From: Acidobacteriota bacterium
Lineage (GTDB): Bacteria; Acidobacteriota; Terriglobia; Terriglobales; Acidobacteriaceae
DNA: 6,432 nt
Reading direction: 5' to 3'
Assembly (NCBI GenBank): GCA_021810735.1
Contig: JAJZIF010000230.1
Coordinates: 1 to 6,432, forward strand
Both the position numbers and the translations under genes were made by a program. Shown piece by piece: positions 1-4,335 of this stretch (its first letter is position 1; every line of letters starts with the position of its first letter). The notes beneath the pieces were generated by a model that was not told where the DNA came from, ran no database searches, and saw nothing but the letters and a program-made list of their open reading frames with translations.

Positions 1-118
1 AATTACTGGCCTGAGGCCATTATACCGGAGTGGAAATCTTCCGCAGCACAAACTAGCGTATGTATCTCAGCCCATAGAGCAATGTAGTTTCTCCGGAAGC
101 TTGAAGAGCCGGCATCGG
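1..118. other. Gene-free edge with a short palindrome next to a TATAAT box
   Basis: No supported gene lies before the mqnA stop. Bases 7-19 form a perfect 6+1+6 palindrome (TGGCCT G AGGCCA). On the minus strand a TATAAT (19-24) immediately precedes it, so a promoter with an operator-like element could read leftwards out of the window. No -35 hexamer is seen at 16-19 bases from the TATAAT. A plus-strand frame open from base 1 to TAG at 88-90 could be the tail of a gene, but its sequence is not recognisable. Confidence 0.25.
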
Positions 119-979
119 CTAGAGGAAGCGAAGCTGGGGCGCGGGCGGCAGGACGCCGCATTCGGCGGCGTAGCGGAAGAACAATTCCATTCCGGCCAGG
201 CAGGACTCATCCAGCACGTAGTGAATATTTGTTGACAGATAGGTGCGAATCGTTGCCGCCGGAACCGGGATACGAGGCGCCCATTCCCGGACAAGGTCCT
301 CGATGTGGGCCGTGCCGTGGTCGCGCGACTGGATGAAATCCTCGATGATGCTGGCGGGCGCGAGGCCGGATGCGGCGACAGCATCGGGTCGCACCGCCCA
401 CACGGCGGAAACCCACGGCAGGCCAGTATGGCGTTTCCATTCCTGCCCCAGGTCCACATATTCCAGACGCTGGCCGGTGCGGGCGAACCGCGCAGCCTTT
501 TCTTCCAGCGCCAGCAGGGCCGGGTCGCCAATCAGGATCGCGGCATCGCAGTTCTCCAGCATGGCCTCCAGATTGGGCGCATGTGGAACAAATTCCGGGT
601 CGACGCCAAGGAATTTTCGAAAGATGATTTGCGCATAGGCATTCGATGCGCGCGAGGCCGTGTCGGCGGCAACGCGGCGCACAGCGCCCATTCCATCTGG
701 ATGCCTGACTACAAGAATGATGGAGCGGACCCGATCGAGCGAAGCGATGGTGCAGCCGGGGAGGATGGCCAGCTCCGGTGTCGTTGCATACGCGGCAATG
801 GGAATCAGCCCGATATCGGCGGTACCATCGGCCAGTTCCGTCGCGCATTGCGACGGCATTGTGGAATGAATTCGATAGCGCTCGGCCAGCCGCGCCATCT
901 CCGGCGGATGTTCAAAGTCCCACATCAATGGCGCGGGATTGAGAAAGCGAATGGCAGAGATGCGGAGGCGATGCGTCAC
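119..979 (-). CDS. mqnA: Chorismate dehydratase MqnA (futalosine pathway of menaquinone synthesis)
   Basis: MqnA removes water from chorismate to give 3-[(1-carboxyvinyl)oxy]benzoate, the first committed step of the cytoplasmic futalosine route to menaquinone. The product, 286 aa from the start chosen, matches the usual family length and shows MqnA signatures in order: an N-terminal strand followed by FLNPAPLMW (about residues 12-20), CATELADGTADIGLIPI (about 45-61), DRVRSIILV, DTASRASNAYAQIIF (about 106-120), LIGDPAL, DLGQEWKRHTGLPWVSAVW and a C-terminal LDESCLAGMELFFRYA. The fold is a periplasmic-binding-protein-like two-lobe domain, but no signal peptide is visible, as expected. GTG at 979 is preferred because it puts the first conserved strand (RLRISAIRFLN) a few residues from the N terminus. 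The same frame continues to TTG at 983-985 and TTG at 992-994, and none of these has a clear Shine-Dalgarno sequence. No other menaquinone gene is in the window. It is transcribed divergently from the brnT-brnA pair. The family call is firm; the exact start is not. Confidence 0.92.
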   Translation of the reverse strand: MTHRLRISAIRFLNPAPLMWDFEHPPEMARLAERYRIHSTMPSQCATELADGTADIGLIPIAAYATTPELAILPGCTIASLDRVRSIILVVRHPDGMGAVRRVAADTASRASNAYAQIIFRKFLGVDPEFVPHAPNLEAMLENCDAAILIGDPALLALEEKAARFARTGQRLEYVDLGQEWKRHTGLPWVSAVWAVRPDAVAASGLAPASIIEDFIQSRDHGTAHIEDLVREWAPRIPVPAATIRTYLSTNIHYVLDESCLAGMELFFRYAAECGVLPPAPQLRFL

Positions 980-1032
980 ACACAAGTGTAGCAATGTGTC
1001 GCGTGAATGCCATTGTGTCGATCATTACGACA

Positions 1033-1061
1033 TGAACACTTGTATATCGCTCATATATACT
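1033..1061 (+). promoter_or_regulatory. Putative sigma70-type promoter with overlapping operator-like palindrome for brnT-brnA
   Basis: A -35-like TGAACA (1033-1038) is followed after exactly 17 bases by TATACT (1056-1061), a good -10 box. An inverted repeat GTATAT (1042-1047), 7-base spacer, ATATAC (1055-1060) lies across the spacer and -10 region. BrnT/BrnA-type operons are known to be autorepressed by the ribbon-helix-helix antitoxin binding at the promoter, so this palindrome is the natural candidate operator. That link is inferred. The predicted transcription start falls at about 1067-1069, directly on the GTG at 1068. Confidence 0.5.
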
Positions 1062-1067
1062 TACCGT

Positions 1068-1391
1068 GTGACCACTTCCGATCCACTGGAGAACTGTACC
1101 GGGTTTGATTGGGATGATACCAACGTCCTCAAAAATTGGGAACGGCATCGGGTGACGCCGGAAGAAGCAGAGGACATTTTCTTCCAACAGCCGTTGGTAG
1201 TGCGTGGCGATGTTCGGCATTCCGCAGCCGAAAGGCGCTATTATGCGCTGGGAAGAACGGGTAAAGGGCGGCATTTATTTATAGCGTTTACGGTCCGCGG
1301 ACAGTCGATTCGGGTGATATCGGCGCGCGATATGAATCGCAATGAAAAGGACATCTATGCAAGGCACGAAAAAAACAATCCCGAAGTTTAA
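1068..1391 (+). CDS. brnT: BrnT-family toxin of a type II toxin-antitoxin system
   Basis: BrnT toxins are small RelE-fold ribonucleases that stop translation and are neutralised by the antitoxin encoded just downstream. The protein (107 aa from GTG 1068) has the family pattern throughout: GFDWDD near the N terminus, NWERHRVTPEEAEDIFF, a central HSAAERRYYALGRTGKGRHLFIAFTVRG and the closing IRVISARDMNRNEKDIY. Typical BrnT proteins are about 85-105 aa, so the GTG start fits better than the in-frame ATG at 1032 (119 aa), whose first codons would also contain the -10 box and palindrome. Neither start has a Shine-Dalgarno sequence. With a -10 box ending at 1061, a leaderless GTG is possible. The frame stays open upstream to about 939, but that part overlaps mqnA and does not resemble BrnT. 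Its last 35 bases overlap the antitoxin gene, the usual coupled arrangement. The family call is strong; the symbol is by family resemblance. Confidence 0.85.
   Translation: MTTSDPLENCTGFDWDDTNVLKNWERHRVTPEEAEDIFFQQPLVVRGDVRHSAAERRYYALGRTGKGRHLFIAFTVRGQSIRVISARDMNRNEKDIYARHEKNNPEV
1347..1351 (+). promoter_or_regulatory. Ribosome binding site of the antitoxin gene
   Basis: AAGGA lies five bases before the ATG at 1357, inside the 3' end of the toxin gene. It decides between that ATG and the in-frame ATG at 1342, which has no such sequence before it. It would let the antitoxin be translated efficiently from the shared message. Confidence 0.6.
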
Positions 1392-1650
1392 GAACGAAGA
1401 AGAGGAACATAACTTCTGGGCCAAGGCAGACTCGACTGGATACGTCGATTGGTCGAAGGGGCGGGCACGAAAATTTGTGCAACTGAAGCCCTCGCTACGG
1501 ACCATCTCGCTTCGCCTGCCCGTGTCCATGATTGAAGACTTGAAGTTGCTGGCAAACCAGCGGGACGTGCCCTATCAGTCGCTCCTCAAAGTGTTTCTCG
1601 CGGAACGGCTGGCACAGGAGCGGCGTCCAGGCCGGGAAGTGCACAAGTGA
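1357..1650 (+). CDS. brnA: CopG/BrnA-type ribbon-helix-helix antitoxin
   Basis: The 97-aa product is the presumed partner of the BrnT-type toxin: it would bind and block the toxin and, as a dimer, repress the shared promoter. Residues 8-35 (IPKFKNEEEEHNFWAKADS, then TGYVDW) are the acidic and aromatic N-terminal segment typical of these antitoxins. Residues 48-55 (RTISLRLP) form the DNA-binding beta strand of a ribbon-helix-helix fold. Two helices follow, the second with the family hallmark RDVPYQSLLKVFLAERL (about 69-85). The tail is basic. ATG 1357 is chosen over ATG 1342 because AAGGA sits five bases upstream of it. The start overlaps the toxin gene by 35 bases in another frame, consistent with translational coupling. 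Unlike the HEPN gene that follows, its base composition is not strikingly AT-rich. It could be filed under the CopG antitoxin family (PF12441) rather than BrnA proper; the pairing with BrnT makes the role clear either way. Confidence 0.83.
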   Translation: MQGTKKTIPKFKNEEEEHNFWAKADSTGYVDWSKGRARKFVQLKPSLRTISLRLPVSMIEDLKLLANQRDVPYQSLLKVFLAERLAQERRPGREVHK

Positions 1651-1677
1651 AAGAATGACGCAGTTGATCCACCCACG

Positions 1678-1691
1678 CTCGCCGTGGCGAG
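1678..1691 (+). terminator. Weak hairpin after the toxin-antitoxin pair
   Basis: CTCGC (1678-1682), loop CGTG, GCGAG (1687-1691) can form a GC-rich hairpin 27 bases after the antitoxin stop. No T-tract follows, so it is at best a weak or factor-assisted terminator. Confidence 0.2.
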
Positions 1692-1745
1692 GATGGGGCT
1701 CCCGTATATCGGTTATCGTATGCTCAGAACAGATATCAATACTTC

Positions 1746-1751
1746 TATAAA
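1746..1751 (+). promoter_or_regulatory. Possible -10 element for the HEPN gene
   Basis: TATAAA lies 14 bases before the ATG at 1766, which would give a very short leader. No good -35 hexamer is seen at the right distance, so this is suggestive only. Confidence 0.25.
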
Positions 1752-1765
1752 CACTGGCTAACCGT

Positions 1766-2158
1766 ATGGAGACAATTCTTGTTGGTACTCCCATCCCGCA
1801 TAAATTGGGTTCGGAGAACCTTGCGTTCCCAGATGGCGTAACTATCGGAAAAATCCAGAACATTCAGTTAGACAAGTCATTTTTGAATCAGGTCATGTCC
1901 GGAATGGATGTGGATGCCATTTCAAATTGGAAAGTGTGGCTAACCGTATCCGAGGATATCGAGAGCGGCCACAATGCGCCTCCCGGTTACGCGAAAGCCC
2001 GCTGGGCAATGTCTTCGCTTCAAATCATACGTCCGTTCGGTTGCAAGAATGTGTATATGGGTTTCCGCAAGAATCAAGAGGGGTGGACGCACTTGAATTA
2101 TGGCTTTCATCCTTCAGAAATGAAGTGCCCAGATATTGCGTGCATGGCTTACTTATGA
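1766..2158 (+). CDS. N-terminal half of a frameshifted HEPN-domain (Apea-like) protein
   Basis: This 130-aa frame encodes the N-terminal region of a protein whose HEPN domain continues in the next entry, one frame over. The first 124 residues read as a sensible globular segment with mixed strands: TILVGTPIPHKL, FPDGVTIGKIQNIQL, WKVWLTVSEDI, ARWAMSSLQIIRPFGCKNVYMGF and WTHLNYGFHPSE. I know no named domain for it. The last six residues before the TGA (ACMAYL) are out of register: dropping one G at 2138 joins PDI directly to RAWLTYDVEG of the downstream frame. ATG 1766 is the only plausible start, since an in-frame TAA stands at 1748. It has no Shine-Dalgarno sequence, but a TATAAA lies 15-20 bases upstream. 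Base composition is more AT-rich than mqnA, dprA or topA. If the shift is real in the genome, this half alone lacks the catalytic motif and the gene is probably inactive. Confidence 0.6.
   Translation: METILVGTPIPHKLGSENLAFPDGVTIGKIQNIQLDKSFLNQVMSGMDVDAISNWKVWLTVSEDIESGHNAPPGYAKARWAMSSLQIIRPFGCKNVYMGFRKNQEGWTHLNYGFHPSEMKCPDIACMAYL
2121..2158 (+). other. Frameshift junction within the HEPN gene
   Basis: The upstream frame reads CCA GAT ATT (residues PDI, codon 124 at 2135-2137) and then runs to TGA at 2156-2158. The downstream frame, closed by TGA at 2121-2123, reads CGT GCA TGG (RAW) from 2139. Skipping the single G at 2138 gives one continuous protein of about 319 aa. This can be a one-base insertion mutation, an assembly error or, less likely, a +1 programmed frameshift; I see no recognised slippery site. 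Confidence 0.6.
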
Positions 2159-2726
2159 TGTAGAAGGCATCAAGAAAGATTTCGAGAAGGTATATCGAGG
2201 GGTCAGCCGGGCATTCGATGAGAAAATTACACGCCTGGAGAATCCGATAGTTTTGCTGGAACTTGGACTTCAAGCGAATCACATATACCTGAGCACTCTT
2301 ATGTGGGTGATGGCTTTGGATATGCTTTTCATGGCTGAAAAGAAAATTCCATTTGTCGAGCGATTGACTGGATTCCTTGGAGTAGACACGCTTATTTTCC
2401 CGCCTCTATTTGAATGTGAGTTTCAGGCAGACTTGACTGTTGGCAGCATTGCTACAGACCTCTTTCAATTTCGAAGCATCGTTGCACATGGAAAACTGAT
2501 ACCGAAAAAGTTTCTTGCGCAAAGGGAACTGAAGAATACAAATCCAGAATGTTCGGTACACGGCGAGGACTTGTACCAGTATTCTTACAGCCAAATTTTG
2601 AGTGCCTCTGCGCTATACCTGCTTGTTCGTTCGCTTCGCAAAATCATGGTTGAAGATTTGATTGACGTTGTAGGAGATGATAAGAAGTGGAGACAAAAGT
2701 TGAAGGCAGGAGCGGCGCGTTATTAA
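2136..2726 (+). CDS. C-terminal HEPN (Apea-like) domain half of the frameshifted protein
   Basis: This frame (196 codons including TTG) carries an all-helical HEPN-type domain. Key features are a long helix from DVEGIKKDFEKVY into RLENPIVLLELGLQANH (about 34-49), LSTLMWVMALDMLFMAEKK (about 52-70), the loop FLGVDTLIFPP (80-90), and FRSIVAHGKLIP (112-123) with the HEPN catalytic pattern R-x4-H at R113 and H118. A last helix pair with SASALYLLVRSLRKI (156-170) follows. Apea-like HEPN proteins are mostly uncharacterised; HEPN domains with R-x4-6-H are commonly metal-independent RNases in toxin-antitoxin and phage-defence systems, so RNase activity is inferred. The only available start is TTG 2136, inside the upstream frame and without a good ribosome binding site. 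There is no Met before residue 53, so this is most likely not an independent gene but the rest of the gene that starts at 1766. The catalytic motif is intact despite the shift, which suggests a recent change or a sequence error. Confidence 0.68.
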   Translation: MRAWLTYDVEGIKKDFEKVYRGVSRAFDEKITRLENPIVLLELGLQANHIYLSTLMWVMALDMLFMAEKKIPFVERLTGFLGVDTLIFPPLFECEFQADLTVGSIATDLFQFRSIVAHGKLIPKKFLAQRELKNTNPECSVHGEDLYQYSYSQILSASALYLLVRSLRKIMVEDLIDVVGDDKKWRQKLKAGAARY

Positions 2727-2785
2727 CGGAACCTCGTTACTCGCAGTAGTAAGTAAAGAACAGTCTTCAACCATTTCATCCAAAC

Positions 2786-2814
2786 TTGACATTCCAGCCA
2801 GTCCCGGATACGCT
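2786..2814 (+). promoter_or_regulatory. Putative promoter of dprA
   Basis: A perfect -35 hexamer TTGACA (2786-2791) is followed after 17 bases by TACGCT (2809-2814), a weak -10 (3 of 6). It lies about 80 bases before the dprA start, in the 165-bp gap after the HEPN stop codon. The rest of that gap (2727-2891) holds no gene I can support. One frame stays open across it from 2704 to TGA 2893-2895 and contains only a late ATG at 2839. Confidence 0.35.
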
Positions 2815-2891
2815 CGGCAACAATCACGCCAATTTTTCATGGAGATTGTAGACGGAGCGGAACCTCCGGCAATGTTGCACCATCCCCCAAC

Positions 2892-4112
2892 GTGACAGAT
2901 ACAACGACACACGCTTCCGATGAATCCGTGCCGGCCAAGCAGGCAACGCCTGCGGCTCCGGTCTTGCTGGATGGCGAGCGGCGGGCATGGCTGGCGCTCG
3001 CGATGACCAGCCGGCTTGGAATGACCCGCATTTGGCGCGCCGTGAACACCGTCGGCAGCGCGGAAGGCGTGATGGCCCTGCCGCTGACGCAGTTGGAGGG
3101 TTTACGCCTGCCGGCCGTGTCTGCGCAGTCGATCGTCTCCGGCAAGTCTCTGATCGAAGCGGAAAAAGAGTGGAAACGCGTGCAGGAGGGTGGTGGAACG
3201 CTCATCACTCCGGCGGATGAGGAATATCCGGAGCGGCTGCGCGAGATCTACGATCCACCAACGGTATTGTGGTTGCGCGGCGATAAATCGTTGCTGGCGC
3301 AGCCTGGGATTGCCATCGTCGGGACGCGCCATCCCACGCCGTATGGCACGGGGATGGCGGAGATGCTGGCGCGCGATCTGGCGGCGCATGGCTTGATTAT
3401 TTTGAGCGGCATGGCACGGGGCGTCGACACAGCGGCGCATCGCGGCGCGCTCGATGCGCGCGGCAAAACCATCGCCGTCTGGGGCACCGGGATCGACGTC
3501 ATCTATCCCAAGGAGAACAAGCGGCTGGCGGAGCAGATCCTCGAGACGGGAGGCGCGATCCTGAGCGAATATCCGATGGGAACCTTTCCGGCGCCGCAGA
3601 ATTTTCCTATTCGCAACAGAATTCTCAGTGGGATGAGCGTCGGCGTGCTGGTGATCGAGGCTGGCGAAAACAGCGGCACACGTATTACCGCCCGATGCGC
3701 GCTGGAACAAAATCGTGAAGTGTTCGCTGTCCCCGGCAATGTGACGTCGAAGAATTCCTGGGGGCCGAACACGTTGATTAAACAGGGCGCCAAGCTGGTG
3801 GCCACGTGGGAGGATGTGTGGGAAGAACTGCCCACGCAGATTCGCATGGAGGTGGAGGAACGGCAGGGAATTGCATCTTCCGACGGGTCTGCCGCATCGT
3901 TATTCAGTAAGCCGGATTTGCCCGATCTGCCGGAAGATCAGGCGCGGGTCTTCGATGCGCTGCGTCCGGACCAGGCACTGCAACTGGATGAACTGGTCGA
4001 GATGCTGGAAGAGAAAATGAGTTCGTCGGAGATTTTTACCGCGCTGTTTGAGCTGGAGCTTGCCGGGCGCGTGCGCGCCATGCCGGGCAAAAACTACGTG
4101 AGGACATTTTAG
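2892..4112 (+). CDS. dprA: DNA-processing protein DprA (Smf), recombination mediator
   Basis: DprA binds incoming single-stranded DNA in the cytoplasm, protects it and loads RecA during natural transformation; many non-competent bacteria also keep it. The 406-aa protein shows all parts: an N-terminal helical HhH/SAM-like region (about 28-95), the Rossmann-like DprA core (about 100-310), and a C-terminal winged-helix domain (about 345-406, LPEDQARVFDAL to GKNYVRTF). Core motifs are IVGTRHPTPYG (142-152), LSGMARGVDTAAHRGAL (171-187), WGTGIDVIYPKEN (197-209), SEYPMGTFPAPQNFPIRNR (225-243) and VFAVPGNVTSKNSWGPNTLI (277-296). The first ~27 residues are low-complexity and poorly conserved. GTG 2892 is the start used here; it has no Shine-Dalgarno sequence and overlaps a stop codon as GTGA. 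A later GTG at 2928 would only shorten the variable leader. The next gene is topA, a frequent chromosomal neighbour of dprA. Confidence 0.95.
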   Translation: MTDTTTHASDESVPAKQATPAAPVLLDGERRAWLALAMTSRLGMTRIWRAVNTVGSAEGVMALPLTQLEGLRLPAVSAQSIVSGKSLIEAEKEWKRVQEGGGTLITPADEEYPERLREIYDPPTVLWLRGDKSLLAQPGIAIVGTRHPTPYGTGMAEMLARDLAAHGLIILSGMARGVDTAAHRGALDARGKTIAVWGTGIDVIYPKENKRLAEQILETGGAILSEYPMGTFPAPQNFPIRNRILSGMSVGVLVIEAGENSGTRITARCALEQNREVFAVPGNVTSKNSWGPNTLIKQGAKLVATWEDVWEELPTQIRMEVEERQGIASSDGSAASLFSKPDLPDLPEDQARVFDALRPDQALQLDELVEMLEEKMSSSEIFTALFELELAGRVRAMPGKNYVRTF

Positions 4113-4162
4113 AGCGGGCCAATTTCGCAGCCGGTGCAACCTCAATATCCCCTTTGTTCGAT

Positions 4163-4178
4163 CGGGCGGATCTGCCCG
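4163..4178 (+). terminator. Possible weak terminator after dprA
   Basis: CGGGC (4163-4167), loop GGATCT, GCCCG (4174-4178), then TTTC. This is a five-pair, all-GC stem 50 bases after the dprA stop, with only a very short T run. It is the best hairpin in the 223-bp dprA-topA gap (4113-4335). I found no convincing topA promoter in that gap; a TTGTTA at 4252-4257 lacks a matching -10. Confidence 0.3.
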
Positions 4179-4318
4179 TTTCGGAAGCGAAGCCCAGAGG
4201 AGTTTCTGCCGCGCACTGGTATCACCGAGCAAAACCATGGTAGTTTCGCTCTTGTTACCTAATTCGGAGCAACGCGTCTTTTAGAGCATTCCGAACAACA
4301 CACGATCAGTTACTGAAT

Positions 4319-4325
4319 AAGGAAG
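4319..4325 (+). promoter_or_regulatory. Ribosome binding site of topA
   Basis: AAGGAAG, ten bases before the ATG at 4336, is one of the few clear Shine-Dalgarno sequences in the window and supports that start. Confidence 0.6.
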
Positions 4326-4335
4326 TGTATCTGCA

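Noticed and set aside
1..90. Plus-strand frame open from the window edge to TAG at 88-90
   Set aside because: Only 29 codons are visible, with no recognisable motif, so it cannot be supported as the end of a gene.
107..120. AGCCG-GCAT-CGGCT hairpin overlapping the mqnA stop codon
   Set aside because: It is a five-pair stem with no T-tract on the minus strand and partly inside the coding region, so it is not a convincing terminator.
305..991. Long plus-strand frame (228 codons) opposite mqnA
   Set aside because: It lies wholly antisense to mqnA, whose conserved motifs explain the sequence. The frame arises from the GC-rich codon bias.
939..1067. Upstream extension of the brnT frame to 939 or to ATG 1032
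   Set aside because: The added residues do not resemble BrnT, overlap the start of mqnA or cover the likely promoter, and make the protein longer than usual for the family.
1755..1949. 13-base direct repeat TGGCTAACCGTAT at 1755-1767 and 1937-1949, one copy over the HEPN gene start
   Set aside because: A single shared 13-mer is not far from chance in a window this size. The spacing is not a multiple of three, and the second copy is explained by coding sequence (WLTV).
2613..2912. Minus-strand frame of 99 codons spanning the HEPN-dprA gap
   Set aside because: More than a third of it is antisense to the HEPN gene's 3' end and it overlaps dprA. It has no ribosome binding site and no recognisable family.
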